This document shows, piece by piece, positions 19,388-28,781 of a DNA stretch of 64,000 nucleotides. Made by a program: the position numbers and the translations under genes. The notes beneath the pieces are model-generated. The model saw nothing but the letters and a program-made list of their open reading frames with translations. It was not told where the DNA came from and did not search any database. Within the stretch, counting starts at the first letter, position 1. Every line of letters starts with the position of its first letter. The DNA comes from Aestuariivita sp. (GTDB lineage: Bacteria > Pseudomonadota > Alphaproteobacteria > Rhodobacterales > Rhodobacteraceae). The DNA is taken from the NCBI GenBank assembly GCA_018401465.1, contig JAGYKE010000004.1:2077857-2141856 (forward strand). Direction: 5' to 3'.

Positions 19388-20551
19388 ATGCCCGTCATCA
19401 ACCGCATCGCCGCCTTCGCCGAGGACATGGCGGCCTGGCGACAGCATCTGCACCGCATCCCCGAACTGGGGCTCGACTGCCCGAAGACGGCGGCCTTCGT
19501 GGCCGAACGCCTGCGCGATTTCGGCGTGGACGAGGTGCATGAAGGCATCGCGCGCACCGGAATCGTCGCCATCATCAACGGGCAGGGCGAAGGCCCTACC
19601 ATCGGCCTGCGCGCCGACATGGACGCCCTGCCCATGACCGAGGCGACGGGGCTGCCCTATGCCTCGGGTCACGAAGGCCGGATGCATGCCTGCGGCCATG
19701 ACGGGCACACCACGATGCTTTTGGGGGCCGCGCGCTATCTGGCCGAGACGCGCAATTTCACGGGCCGCGTCGCGCTGATCTTCCAGCCCGCGGAAGAGGC
19801 GGGCGGCGGCGCGCAGGTCATGGTGGACGAAGGCGTGATGGACCGTTTCGGCATTGCGCAGGTCTATGCGCTGCACAATGCGCCGGGGGTCGAGGCAGGC
19901 AGTTTCTATACCACGCCGGGGCCGATCATGGCGGCGGTCGACACCTTTCATATCCATGTGAAGGGCAGGGGCGGTCATGGCGCCATGCCGCACGAGACCC
20001 GCGATCCGGTGATCGCAGCCTGCGGAATCGCGCAGGCAATCCAGACCATCGTGAGCCGCAACCACTACGCGCTTGACGATCTCGTGGTGTCGGTGACGCA
20101 GATCCATACCGGCACGGTCGACAACGTCATCCCCGACACAGCATATATCAACGGCACCGTGCGCACCTTTGCCCCCCATGTGCAGCAGATGGTGATGGAG
20201 CGGATGGAGGCCATCGTGAAGGGACAAGCGCTGAGCTATGGCGTGACGGCCCAGTTGGATTACGAGATCGGCTATCCCGCCACCGTTAACACGCCCGACA
20301 ACACTACCTTCGCCGCCGATGTCGCGCGCGAGGTCGCGGGCGCGGACCGCGTCGAGGCCGAGGCCGGGCGCGAGATGGGGGCCGAAGATTTTTCCTACAT
20401 GCTGCAGGTGCGACCCGGGTCCTATCTGTTTCTGGGTCAGGGCGACAGCGCGGGCCTGCACCACCCCGAATACGACTTCAACGACGCGGTCGCACCCGTG
20501 GGCGCGTCCTTCTTCGCGCGGCTGGTCGAGCGCGCGCAACCTATCGCCTGA
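19388..20551 (+). CDS. M20 family metallo-amidohydrolase (hippurate hydrolase/IAA-amino acid hydrolase type)
   Basis: A 387-residue di-metal amidohydrolase of the M20D group. Catalytic features: LRADMDALPM near residue 75, the metal ligands HACGHDGHTTM near 102, catalytic Glu in PAEEAGGGAQVM near 137, and MGAEDFSYM near the C terminus. The dimerisation domain is inserted in the middle (GRGGHGAMPHETRDP). Such enzymes deacylate N-acyl amino acids or related amides. Two ureohydrolase genes follow at 11 bases and then with overlap, so the substrate may be an acylated guanidino compound; this is inference. I chose the ATG at 19388 (MPVINRIAAF) over 19364. Confidence 0.9.
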   Translation: MPVINRIAAFAEDMAAWRQHLHRIPELGLDCPKTAAFVAERLRDFGVDEVHEGIARTGIVAIINGQGEGPTIGLRADMDALPMTEATGLPYASGHEGRMHACGHDGHTTMLLGAARYLAETRNFTGRVALIFQPAEEAGGGAQVMVDEGVMDRFGIAQVYALHNAPGVEAGSFYTTPGPIMAAVDTFHIHVKGRGGHGAMPHETRDPVIAACGIAQAIQTIVSRNHYALDDLVVSVTQIHTGTVDNVIPDTAYINGTVRTFAPHVQQMVMERMEAIVKGQALSYGVTAQLDYEIGYPATVNTPDNTTFAADVAREVAGADRVEAEAGREMGAEDFSYMLQVRPGSYLFLGQGDSAGLHHPEYDFNDAVAPVGASFFARLVERAQPIA

Positions 20552-20562
20552 CGGAGGAAAAC

Positions 20563-21522
20563 ATGGCCTTTGAAGATGCAAGAAAACAGGTGGATCAGGC
20601 ATTTACGCGCGAAAGCTTGCGTGGCGGATCCTTCGAGAACGCCTTCGGCGGCGCCACGTCCTTCCTGCGGCGGCGCTATACCAAGGACTTGACCGGCGTC
20701 GATGTGGCGGTAACCGGCGTCCCCTTCGATCAGGCTGTGACGAACCGCCCGGGCACACGCTTTGGCCCGCGCGCGATCCGTGAGGCGTCGACGCTGCAGG
20801 CCTTCGATCCGCCCTATGGCTGGCCCTATGATCCGGTTGAGCGGCTCAACATCGTGGATTACGGCGATCTTGCCTTTGATTATGCCCGCGTGCCCGATTT
20901 CCCCGACGCGCTGACCGCGCATATCCGGGGCATCCTTGCATCCGGCGCGGCCTCGGTCGCGCTGGGCGGAGATCATTACGTATCCTTCCCGATCCTCAAG
21001 GCCTATGCCGAAAAGTTCGGCCCCATGTCGCTTGTCCACTTTGACGCGCATTCCGACACATGGCCTGATGACGACCCGACCCGCATGGATCACGGCACCA
21101 TGTTCTACAAGGCGGTGAAGGCTGGGATCATCGACCCCGAACGGTCGGTCCAGATCGGCATCCGCACCACGAACGAAGACCCTCTTGGCGTCGTGACGCT
21201 TGATGCGCGCTGGGTGCACGAGAACGGCGCGGCGGCCACCGTCGCCCGCATCAAGGACGTGGTCGAGGATCACCCGGTCTACCTGACCTTCGACATCGAT
21301 GCGCTGGACCCCGCCTTCGCTCCCGGCACCGGCACGCCGGTCTGGGGCGGTCTGGCCAGCTGGCAGGCGTCGGCGATCCTGCGCGATCTGGCCGGCATCA
21401 ATATCAAGGGCGGCGACGTCGTCGAGGTCTCACCCCCCTATGATACGACAGGTGCCACCGCCGTCGCGGGTGCCCATGTGGCGGTCGACATCATCGCGCT
21501 TCTGGGCTGGCACAAGCAATGA
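20563..21522 (+). CDS. Agmatinase-family ureohydrolase (first of tandem pair)
   Basis: A 319-residue arginase/agmatinase-fold enzyme. All metal-ligand motifs are intact: LGGDHYVSFPI near residue 135, HFDAHSDTW near 158 and TFDIDALDPAFAPG near 243. PGTRFGPRAIREAS near residue 65 is typical of agmatinases. It should hydrolyse a guanidino group to urea and an amine; agmatine, guanidinobutyrate and guanidinopropionate are all possible. GGAGG precedes the start (ggaggaaaacATG). It sits between an M20 amidohydrolase (11-base gap) and a second ureohydrolase (four-base overlap), so three enzymes are probably made together. Confidence 0.88.
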   Translation: MAFEDARKQVDQAFTRESLRGGSFENAFGGATSFLRRRYTKDLTGVDVAVTGVPFDQAVTNRPGTRFGPRAIREASTLQAFDPPYGWPYDPVERLNIVDYGDLAFDYARVPDFPDALTAHIRGILASGAASVALGGDHYVSFPILKAYAEKFGPMSLVHFDAHSDTWPDDDPTRMDHGTMFYKAVKAGIIDPERSVQIGIRTTNEDPLGVVTLDARWVHENGAAATVARIKDVVEDHPVYLTFDIDALDPAFAPGTGTPVWGGLASWQASAILRDLAGINIKGGDVVEVSPPYDTTGATAVAGAHVAVDIIALLGWHKQ

Positions 21523-22466
21523 GCGAGCGGAACCAGCCGGTCAGCGGCAATGATCTGGCGAGGTTCTCGGGGCCCAACACCTTCATGCGGCTGCCCTCGG
21601 CCGACACGATAGACGGGCTCGATGTGGCGATTCTGGGCGTGCCGATGGATATCGGCACCTCGTGGCGGTCGGGCACGCGGTTCGGGCCCAAGCAGATCCG
21701 CGCGGAATCGGCGATGATCCGGCCCTACAACCTGCAGACGGGTGCTGCTCCCTTTGACAGCCTGCAGATCGCCGATATCGGCGATCTTGCGATCAATACC
21801 TTTTCGCTGTCGGAGAGTATCCGCATCATTGCAGAGAGTTATGATGCGATTCTGCGGCATGACGTGATCCCTGTCGCGCTGGGCGGCGATCATTCCATCA
21901 CCCTTCCGATCCTGCGCGCCATCGCCCGCAGGCATGGGCCTGTCGCGCTGGTCCATGTCGACGCACATGCCGACGTGAATGACGAAATGTTCGGCATGCG
22001 CGAAACCCATGGCACCGTCTTCCGCCGCGCCTGGGAAGAGGGGCTGATCATCCCCGACAAGGTCTATCAGGTGGGCCTGCGCGGCACTGGCTACGCCGCC
22101 ACCGACTTCACCGAGGCGCAGGGCTGGGGCTTTCAGATGTTTCTGGCGCCCGATCTCTGGCACCGGTCGCTTGCGCCGCTGGGTGCGGAAATTCGTCGCG
22201 ATATCGGCGATAGGCCGACCTATGTGAGCTATGATATAGACAGTCTCGACCCGGCATACGCACCGGGGACCGGCACACCGGAAATCGGCGGGCTGACCAG
22301 CGCACAGGCGATGGAACTGATCCGGGGGCTGCGCGGCCTGAACATCGTGGGCTGTGACCTGGTCGAGGTCTCTCCGCCCTATGACCCGTCCGGCAACACT
22401 GCCCTGACGGCGGCGAATCTGGTCTACGAGCTGCTCTGCGTGCTGCCGGGCGTGAACTACAGATAA
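21519..22466 (+). CDS. Agmatinase-family ureohydrolase (second of tandem pair)
   Basis: A 315-residue paralogue of the preceding gene, clearly diverged rather than a recent duplicate. Metal motifs are complete: LGGDHSITLPI near residue 125, HVDAHADVNDE near 148 and SYDIDSLDPAYAPG near 235. ETHGTVFRRAWEEGLI is the agmatinase/guanidinobutyrase-type substrate loop. The ATG overlaps the previous stop by four bases. Two intact ureohydrolases in one operon may act on two substrates or form a mixed enzyme. A seven-base-pair stem (ACCCGGC with GCCGGGT, 22474-22496) follows the stop but lacks a T-run. Confidence 0.88.
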   Translation: MSERNQPVSGNDLARFSGPNTFMRLPSADTIDGLDVAILGVPMDIGTSWRSGTRFGPKQIRAESAMIRPYNLQTGAAPFDSLQIADIGDLAINTFSLSESIRIIAESYDAILRHDVIPVALGGDHSITLPILRAIARRHGPVALVHVDAHADVNDEMFGMRETHGTVFRRAWEEGLIIPDKVYQVGLRGTGYAATDFTEAQGWGFQMFLAPDLWHRSLAPLGAEIRRDIGDRPTYVSYDIDSLDPAYAPGTGTPEIGGLTSAQAMELIRGLRGLNIVGCDLVEVSPPYDPSGNTALTAANLVYELLCVLPGVNYR

Positions 22467-22501
22467 AGGCCGGACCCGGCGATACCCGGGCCGGGTGCGA
22501 C

Positions 22502-22930
22502 ATGGGACGGGTGATGATGGTTTTGTGGGTTCTCGTGGCGCTGGTCGTCGTGGGGATGGGATTTATCCGGCTGGCGCCCAGCGATCCATCGCGATGGCAT
22601 GTCGCGCCCGAGGTGACGCAGAACCGTGACCTGCCAGGTGGCGTGATGCGCGTTGTTCCTGACGCAGACAGCGCGCTAGCGCAGATCGACGCCATCGCCC
22701 GCGCGACGCCGCGCACCACCGTTCTGGCCGGTACGGTGGGCGAGGGCATGATCACCTACGTCACCCGCACGAAGATCATGGGGTTTCCCGATTACACGAC
22801 CGTCCGGCAGAATGGCGACACCCTGACCATTTACGCCCGGCTGCGCTTCGGCCAGTCGGATCTGGGGGTGAACCGCGCCCGCATCGACGGCTGGCTTGAC
22901 GAACTCGCCCGGGTTCGGGCGCAGGGCTGA
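22502..22930 (+). CDS. DUF1499 family protein
   Basis: A 142-residue protein with one N-terminal membrane helix (VMMVLWVLVALVVVGMGFI) and a DUF1499 domain after it (about 35-140, with GMITYVTRTKIMGFPDYTTV and ARLRFGQSDLGVNRARID). The family is membrane-anchored and has no assigned function. The start ATG follows a GC-rich hairpin after the ureohydrolase stop, so whether it belongs to that operon is unclear. prfA begins 125 bases later. Confidence 0.8.
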   Translation: MGRVMMVLWVLVALVVVGMGFIRLAPSDPSRWHVAPEVTQNRDLPGGVMRVVPDADSALAQIDAIARATPRTTVLAGTVGEGMITYVTRTKIMGFPDYTTVRQNGDTLTIYARLRFGQSDLGVNRARIDGWLDELARVRAQG

Positions 22931-23055
22931 AGGCGCTCGCAGGCCACAGGCTTGCGCGTTAAGTGCCAGAAATGGATAGATTATTCCGCCTGCCGCTGCA
23001 GGCCGAGTGCAAGCTGGGACTTGACCAAACCCCGCCGATCGCGCAAGCACGCGCC

Positions 23056-24111
23056 ATGGTCTCTGACGCCCGCCTTGCCCAGATCGTGCAACGCTTCCAG
23101 TTCCTCGAGGCGCGCATGGCTGCGGGCACCGATCCTGCCGACATCGGCGCGCTGGCGCGGGAATATTCCGAACTCAAACCCGTGGTCGACGAGATCGAGA
23201 CCTGGCACCGCTTGCGCGCCGAGATTGTGGACGCCGAGGCTATGCTGACCGACCCTGACATGAAGGCCCTGGCAGAAGATGAACTGCCGCGCCTGCGCGC
23301 CCGCCTGCCACAGGTGGAAGAGGCGCTCAAAATCGCGCTTCTGCCGAAGGACGAAGCCGATGCGCGGCCTGCCATCCTTGAAATCCGCCCCGGCACCGGC
23401 GGGGACGAAGCAGCACTTTTCGCCGCCGATCTTCTGCGGATGTATCAGCGATACGCCGAAGGGCGCGGCTGGCGGGTCGAGATCGTGGAACTGCAGGAAA
23501 CCGAACTGGGCGGCATACGCGAGGTGATCGCGCGGATCGGCGGCGAAGGTGTCTTCGCCCGGCTCAAGTTCGAAAGCGGCGTGCACCGGGTGCAGCGCGT
23601 GCCCGAAACCGAAAGCGGCGGGCGCATCCATACATCCGCCGCGACCGTCGCCGTCCTGCCCGAGGCGGCGGATGTCGATATCCAGATCGACCCGGCCGAT
23701 ATCCGCATCGACACGATGCGGGCGTCGGGCGCGGGCGGCCAGCACGTCAACACCACCGACAGCGCGGTGCGCATCACCCATATCCCGACCGGCCTTGTCG
23801 TCACCAGTTCCGAGAAATCGCAGCACCAGAACCGCGCCATCGCGATGCAGGTGCTCAAGACGCGGCTTTACGATCTTGAACGCCGCCGCGCGGACGAGGC
23901 GCGCGCCGCCGACCGCAAGGCGCAGGTCGGATCAGGCGACCGGTCAGAACGCATCCGCACCTACAATTTCCCGCAAGGCCGCATGACCGATCACCGGATC
24001 AACCTGACGCTCTACCGGCTCGATCAAATCCTGCAAGGCGATCTGGACGAGGTGATCGACGCGCTCATCACCGAAGACCGCGCCCGCCGCTTGGCCGAGA
24101 CAGCCACATGA
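23056..24111 (+). CDS. prfA: Peptide chain release factor 1
   Basis: A 351-residue class I release factor that reads UAA and UAG and triggers peptidyl-tRNA hydrolysis. The catalytic GGQ lies in [20 protein letters not shown] near residues 230-240; the anticodon-like tripeptide position reads PET in RVPETESGG, where E. coli RF1 has PAT. I chose the ATG at 23056 because [14 protein letters not shown] begins the normal domain; the frame extends upstream without coding support. prmC, which methylates the GGQ glutamine, overlaps the stop by four bases, the usual arrangement. Confidence 0.96.
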   Translation: MVSDARLAQIVQRFQFLEARMAAGTDPADIGALAREYSELKPVVDEIETWHRLRAEIVDAEAMLTDPDMKALAEDELPRLRARLPQVEEALKIALLPKDEADARPAILEIRPGTGGDEAALFAADLLRMYQRYAEGRGWRVEIVELQETELGGIREVIARIGGEGVFARLKFESGVHRVQRVPETESGGRIHTSAATVAVLPEAADVDIQIDPADIRIDTMRASGAGGQHVNTTDSAVRITHIPTGLVVTSSEKSQHQNRAIAMQVLKTRLYDLERRRADEARAADRKAQVGSGDRSERIRTYNFPQGRMTDHRINLTLYRLDQILQGDLDEVIDALITEDRARRLAETAT

Positions 24112-24935
24112 CCACCGCCGCCGCTGCCCTTGTCGCCGCCACCGCCCGGCTGCGTGCGGCCGGCGTCGATGATCCGGCCCGCGATGCGCGTGTCCTTCTG
24201 GCGCATGCCGCGCGGATCGACGCCGCCCGCGTCACCCTGATCGCGCCCGAGGACCTGACGCCCGAGATCGAGGACCGGTATGAACACCTCATCTCGCTGC
24301 GCGCCGTGCGCGTACCGGTGTCGCATCTGGTGGGCGAGCGCGCTTTTTACGGGCGGCGCTTCAAGGTCTCGGCCGAGGTCCTCGACCCCCGGCCCGAGAC
24401 CGAGACGTTGGTGGAAGCAGCCCTGTCGCGGCCGTTTGCGCGTGTGCTCGATCTGGGCACCGGGTCGGGCTGCATCCTTGTGACGCTTCTGGCAGAAGTG
24501 CCGCAGGCCACGGGCCTTGGCGTCGATATCAGCGAAGCCGCCTGCCTGCAGGCCAGTGCCAATGCGCACCTGCACGGGGTGGCCGCACGGTCCGATATAC
24601 TCCTGTCGGACTGGTTCGGCGCGGTCAAGGGGCGCTTCGATCTGATCGTGTCGAACCCCCCCTATATCGCCGCGGACGAGATCGCGTCGCTGTCGGACGA
24701 GGTGCGCCGCTATGAACCCCGCCTTGCGCTGACCGACGACGGCGACGGCCTGTCGGCCTATCGCTGCATCGCCGTCGGCGCTCCCGCGCATCTGGCCCCG
24801 GGCGGCCGCGTGCTGGTCGAGATCGGCTGGCAGCAAGGCGCGGCTGTGGCCGCATTGTTCCGCGACGCGGGATTCGCAGACGTGCGCGTGCTGCGCGATC
24901 TGGACGGCCGCGACCGCGTGGTCGCCGCCGGGTGA
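24108..24935 (+). CDS. prmC: Peptide chain release factor N5-glutamine methyltransferase
   Basis: A 275-residue class I methyltransferase that modifies the glutamine of the GGQ motif in RF1 and RF2. The SAM-binding [15 protein letters not shown] is near residue 110, and the hallmark NPPYIAADE lies near 185. The N-terminal helical domain (1-85) is present. It overlaps prfA by four bases (ATGA) and therefore shares its translation. A 233-base gap follows. Confidence 0.96.
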   Translation: MTTAAAALVAATARLRAAGVDDPARDARVLLAHAARIDAARVTLIAPEDLTPEIEDRYEHLISLRAVRVPVSHLVGERAFYGRRFKVSAEVLDPRPETETLVEAALSRPFARVLDLGTGSGCILVTLLAEVPQATGLGVDISEAACLQASANAHLHGVAARSDILLSDWFGAVKGRFDLIVSNPPYIAADEIASLSDEVRRYEPRLALTDDGDGLSAYRCIAVGAPAHLAPGGRVLVEIGWQQGAAVAALFRDAGFADVRVLRDLDGRDRVVAAG

Positions 24936-25168
24936 CGCCTTTGCAGGGCCGTTTCCCGCCACAATCGTCAGAAATCGGACGAATCCGCCATCTTCCCCTT
25001 GTCTGCAGGGCCGCAACGTGTTTATTCGGGCGTATCGATCCCGGTTGGCGCGGTGAAAGTCTGCTCCTCCGGATCGAAGGCTAGCCCGACAGTCACAGCG
25101 CACTTCCACAAGCGACCAAGGCATCAGGCAAGCATTCGGACAGTTATCACAAGGCTGATACGCGTTTC

Positions 25169-25720
25169 ATGAGATCATCCAAGTCACGTTCGCGGTCGAA
25201 ACCGAACCGCAACCGGCCCCCCTCGGGCGGCAATGTCATCAACCGGGTCTTCGACAGTTCGGGACCCGAAGGCAAGGTGCGTGGCACGCCCCAGCAGATC
25301 ATCGAGAAGTATAACCAGCTTGCCCGTGACGCGCAGCTCTCGAATGACCGCGTGGCGACCGAGAATTTCCAGCAGCACGCCGAACATTATACCCGCTTGC
25401 TGAGCGAGGCGCAGCGCGAGATCGACGCCCGCCGCGAAGAGCAGGAGCGGTTCAACCGCGAACGTCAGGCCGAACGCGATCGCGAACGCGCCGAACGGCA
25501 GGAACGCGAATCGAACACCCCGGAGCCCGAAGCCCCGGCTGCGATGGATCCCGCGCCCGATGCCTTCGAGGTCGCCGATCCTTCCGATGGCGACGGCGAC
25601 ACCCTTGTCGAAACGCCCGAAAGCCAGCCGCGCAAGTCGACACGCCGCAAGCCCCGCCGCAAGTCGAGCGGAGATGCGGCCCCTGCCGAAGACGACAGCG
25701 CGACCGCGGCGGCTGAGTAA
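25169..25720 (+). CDS. DUF4167 domain-containing protein
   Basis: A 183-residue, highly charged protein. Residues about 20-85 form the DUF4167 core (VFDSSGPEGKVRGTPQQIIEKYNQLARDA, FQQHAEHYTRLL). Then come an Arg/Glu-rich, probably helical segment, an acidic low-complexity region and a basic tail (RRKPRRKSSG). The family is restricted mainly to alphaproteobacteria, where nucleic acid binding has been suggested from composition; no function is proven. It is preceded by a 233-base gap after prmC. It converges on rsmA, with stops one base apart. Confidence 0.82.
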   Translation: MRSSKSRSRSKPNRNRPPSGGNVINRVFDSSGPEGKVRGTPQQIIEKYNQLARDAQLSNDRVATENFQQHAEHYTRLLSEAQREIDARREEQERFNRERQAERDRERAERQERESNTPEPEAPAAMDPAPDAFEVADPSDGDGDTLVETPESQPRKSTRRKPRRKSSGDAAPAEDDSATAAAE

Positions 25721-25721
25721 C

Positions 25722-26561
25722 TCAGCCCCCCAGCGCGCGGGCCAGCGCGCAGAAGCCTTCGAGCGGAACCTGTTCAGCGCGGTCTGTGGGCGAGATACCT
25801 GCGGTCTTCAGCCGGTCTTCGATATCCGGGGCAAGGCCCTTGAGCGCTGCGCGCAGCATCTTGCGGCGCTGGTTGAAGGCCGCCGCCACTACCCGTGACA
25901 GAACCTGTGGATCCGCCGGAAAACGCGGTTCGGGCAGGGCGGTCAGATGCACAACGGCGCTGTCCACCTTGGGCGCGGGCGTGAAGGCCGCCGCGGGCAG
26001 GGTCAGCGCGATGCGCCCGTCGGCCCGCCACTGTGCCAGCACGGCCAGCCGCCCATAGGCCTTGCCGCCGGGCCGTGCGACGATACGCTCGGCCACCTCG
26101 CGCTGGAACATGAGCGTGAGGCTTGACCAGAACGGCGGCCAGACGGGCGGCGTCAGCCAGCGCACCAGAAGTTCTGTGCCCACATTGTAGGGCAGGTTCG
26201 ACACGACCTTGATCGGCGGCGTCAGAAGCGCAGCGGTATCGAGGTCGAGCGCATCGCCCGACACCACCTGCAGCCGCCCCGGATAGGTGGCGGCGATCTC
26301 GTCGAGCGCGGGCAGGCAGCGTGCGTCCTTTTCCACCGCCACGACCCTGCGCGCGCCCGAGGCCAGAAGCCCCCGCGTCAGTCCGCCGGGCCCGGGCCCG
26401 ATCTCGAGCACGTCGGCGCCGGTCAGATCGCCGGCAACCCGCGCGATCTTGGCTGTCAGGTTCAGGTCGAGCAGGAAGTTCTGCCCAAGCGCCTTCTTCG
26501 CCGACAGCCCGTGCGCCGCGATCACCTCGCGCAGGGGGGGCAGGGTGTCGATCCCGCTCAT
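25722..26561 (-). CDS. rsmA: 16S rRNA (adenine(1518)-N6/adenine(1519)-N6)-dimethyltransferase
   Basis: A 279-residue KsgA/RsmA enzyme that dimethylates two adjacent adenines in helix 45 of 16S rRNA during late 30S assembly. The start of the fold is [13 protein letters not shown], the SAM motif is [16 protein letters not shown] near residue 52, and the catalytic [11 protein letters not shown] is near 120. The C-terminal domain ends normally ([15 protein letters not shown]). Last gene of the lptF-lptG-lptD-surA-pdxA-rsmA run; the ATG overlaps pdxA by four bases. Confidence 0.96.
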   Translation of the reverse strand: MSGIDTLPPLREVIAAHGLSAKKALGQNFLLDLNLTAKIARVAGDLTGADVLEIGPGPGGLTRGLLASGARRVVAVEKDARCLPALDEIAATYPGRLQVVSGDALDLDTAALLTPPIKVVSNLPYNVGTELLVRWLTPPVWPPFWSSLTLMFQREVAERIVARPGGKAYGRLAVLAQWRADGRIALTLPAAAFTPAPKVDSAVVHLTALPEPRFPADPQVLSRVVAAAFNQRRKMLRAALKGLAPDIEDRLKTAGISPTDRAEQVPLEGFCALARALGG

Positions 26562-27526
26562 GCCGTTTGCGTCATGCGGTGAGCAAGGCGCAGCGCCTCG
26601 ATCAGGCTGGTCGGATTGGCGATACCTTCTCCGGCGATGTCGAACGCGGTGCCGTGATCGGGCGAGGTGCGCACGAAAGGCAGGCCCAGCGTCACGTTCA
26701 CGCCCCTGTCGAAGTCGAGCGTCTTGACCGGGATCAGCGCTTGGTCGTGATACATCGCCACCGCCGCGTCATAGCGGGCGCGCGCCGCAGCGTGAAACAT
26801 CGTGTCGGCGGGGTGGGGGCCGGTGACGGCGTGGCCTTCGGCCTGCATCTCGCGGATGAGGGGGGCGATCCAAGTGCCTTCCTCGTGTCCCAGCTTGCCG
26901 CCTTCGCCCGCATGGGGGTTCAGCCCCGCCACCGCGATGCGCGGCGCTGCGATCCCGAACTGGCGGCGCAGCCCGTCTTCGGTGATACGGATCGTGTCGC
27001 GAAGCAGATCAGGCGTCAGTGCCGAGGGCACCTGCGACAGCGGGATATGGATCGTCGCGGGCACCACGCGCAGGTCAGGCGCGGCAATCATCATCACCAC
27101 CCGCTCCACGCCGGCCAGCGCCGCCAGATATTCGGTATGGCCGGGATAGGCGAAGCCCGCCCCATCGATCAGTACCTGCTTCGAGATGGGCGCAGTGCAG
27201 ACCGCCCGGGCGCGTCCCGACTGCACCAGCGCCACGGCGCGCGCGATGACCGCCACGGTGTCGCCCGCGTTCGCAGGGTCAGGATGGCCCGGCCGGGCGG
27301 GGGCAGGGAAGGGATGGGCCAGCACCGGCAAACCGCGTGTCAGGGCGGCTGCGGTCTGCGCGGGGTCCTCGATCACCACATGGGGGGTGCCCGGGGGCAG
27401 GTGGGCCGGATCGCCCAGCAAGAAGAAGGGCAGGCCGGCGCCCAGTTCTGCCCAAGCCTTTGCCGCCAGTTCCGGGCCTATGCCCGCCGGGTCGCCGCAG
27501 GTCAGGACGACAGGTGCGTCATTCAT
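26558..27526 (-). CDS. pdxA: 4-hydroxythreonine-4-phosphate dehydrogenase
   Basis: A 322-residue NAD-dependent enzyme of the DXP-dependent pyridoxal phosphate pathway. [15 protein letters not shown] starts the protein; the zinc-binding histidines are in YPGHTEYLA and [12 protein letters not shown], and [18 protein letters not shown] near residue 275 is the family C-terminal block. Overlaps surA by eight bases and rsmA by four, giving the conserved surA-pdxA-rsmA order. Confidence 0.95.
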   Translation of the reverse strand: MNDAPVVLTCGDPAGIGPELAAKAWAELGAGLPFFLLGDPAHLPPGTPHVVIEDPAQTAAALTRGLPVLAHPFPAPARPGHPDPANAGDTVAVIARAVALVQSGRARAVCTAPISKQVLIDGAGFAYPGHTEYLAALAGVERVVMMIAAPDLRVVPATIHIPLSQVPSALTPDLLRDTIRITEDGLRRQFGIAAPRIAVAGLNPHAGEGGKLGHEEGTWIAPLIREMQAEGHAVTGPHPADTMFHAAARARYDAAVAMYHDQALIPVKTLDFDRGVNVTLGLPFVRTSPDHGTAFDIAGEGIANPTSLIEALRLAHRMTQTA

Positions 27527-28781
27527 TCTCGACGATCAGGGCGTCGGCGCGCAGCTGTTCAAGGAAGCTGTCGGCGAAGGCCGCGATCCGCTGCTGCAAG
27601 AGCGCATTCGCCACATCCTCGCGCGAGGCGGATTCGTTGATCGCCGCTGTCCGTCCGCAGAGCATCAGGAAGACCAGCGTCTGCCCATCGGCCCGCGTCA
27701 GCGCGGTCGACACTTCGCCTTCGTCGAGCTTGGCCAGTTCCAGGGCAATGTCGCGGGAGATATCCGCGGGCGCCAGGCTCTGACGGTCGAGAACCTCTTC
27801 CGGCTGGCCCTTGGCCACCGCAAAGAGATCGTCGCAGGTATCGACCTCGGCCGCGACGCGCGCGGCCTGCGCCAGCGCCACCTCGCTGCGTCCGCCGGGA
27901 ATGTAGTAGGCGGCATAGTCGATAGCTGCGATCTCGGGCTCGCCTACATCCGTCTCCTGAATTTCGCGCAGCTGGAACAGCGCGATGGCGTTGGGCAGCC
28001 CGATGGGCGCCGTCACCTCGCCTGGGGCAAGGCCCAGGATCAGCGGGCGCAGCTGCGGCGGCAGGTTGGTCAGGGGCATCCAGTCCATCCGCCCGCCATT
28101 GTCGCGAGTCGCGGTCGCGGAATAGAGCGAGGCCTCGGCCGAAAAGGCACCGAATTCGGTGATCTGGGCGATGCGCTCGGCGCGTTCGGTCACTTCCTCC
28201 AGCGTCTCGGGCGTCACCGGCATGATGAGTTCCGACAACAGCACCCGTACCCCGCCGCTTCCGCCATCGGCACCCAGCGCGCGGTCGATTTCCGCATCGC
28301 TTGGCCGGGACCGGGGCAGGAAACGGGCGCGCACATATTCGCGCCATTCCACGCCATTCTTGACGAAGTCGCGGAACGTGGCGGGATCGACACCCTCCTG
28401 TGTCAGGGCCTCGGTGAATTCCTCGGCCGTCAGGTTGGCGCGGGCGGCGAATTCGGTGAGGCCTGTGGCGATCTCTTCCTCGGTCGCCGCGATCCCGGCG
28501 CTGCGCACCGCCTGCCGCTTGAGCCGTTCCTCGATCAGAACCTTGCGGGCCTCTTCCTCGGGGATGCCGGGGGCGCGCAGCAAAAGCAGGAAGCGGGCGC
28601 GCTGGTCGATCTCGTAATAACTGATCGTATCCTCGTTGACGCGGATGGCGGGCGAGAACGGGCTCTGTGCGCCGGCCTGTCCGGCAATCAGCGCCGTGAG
28701 CAGCGTCATCGCCACCCCCGCGGCCAGCGTGACAATACCGCCCTTGGGCAGGCGCGAAGAAAGGCGCGATCCTAGCTGCAT
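27519..28781 (-). CDS. surA: Periplasmic chaperone/peptidyl-prolyl isomerase SurA
   Basis: A 420-residue secreted protein: an N-terminal hydrophobic signal segment (VTLAAGVAMTLLTALIAGQAGAQ), a SurA N-terminal chaperone domain (about 45-190, beginning IRVNEDTISYYEIDQRARFL) and a parvulin-type domain (about 200-305). It escorts outer-membrane proteins, including LptD, to the BAM complex. A second parvulin domain is not evident, and homology is weaker than in enterobacteria. Position between lptD and pdxA supports the call; it overlaps lptD by ten bases and pdxA by eight. Confidence 0.88.
   Translation of the reverse strand: MQLGSRLSSRLPKGGIVTLAAGVAMTLLTALIAGQAGAQSPFSPAIRVNEDTISYYEIDQRARFLLLLRAPGIPEEEARKVLIEERLKRQAVRSAGIAATEEEIATGLTEFAARANLTAEEFTEALTQEGVDPATFRDFVKNGVEWREYVRARFLPRSRPSDAEIDRALGADGGSGGVRVLLSELIMPVTPETLEEVTERAERIAQITEFGAFSAEASLYSATATRDNGGRMDWMPLTNLPPQLRPLILGLAPGEVTAPIGLPNAIALFQLREIQETDVGEPEIAAIDYAAYYIPGGRSEVALAQAARVAAEVDTCDDLFAVAKGQPEEVLDRQSLAPADISRDIALELAKLDEGEVSTALTRADGQTLVFLMLCGRTAAINESASREDVANALLQQRIAAFADSFLEQLRADALIVENE

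Noticed and set aside
20563-22466. Tandem ureohydrolases as a recent gene duplication
   Set aside because: The two proteins differ throughout except for the metal motifs, so they are old paralogues.
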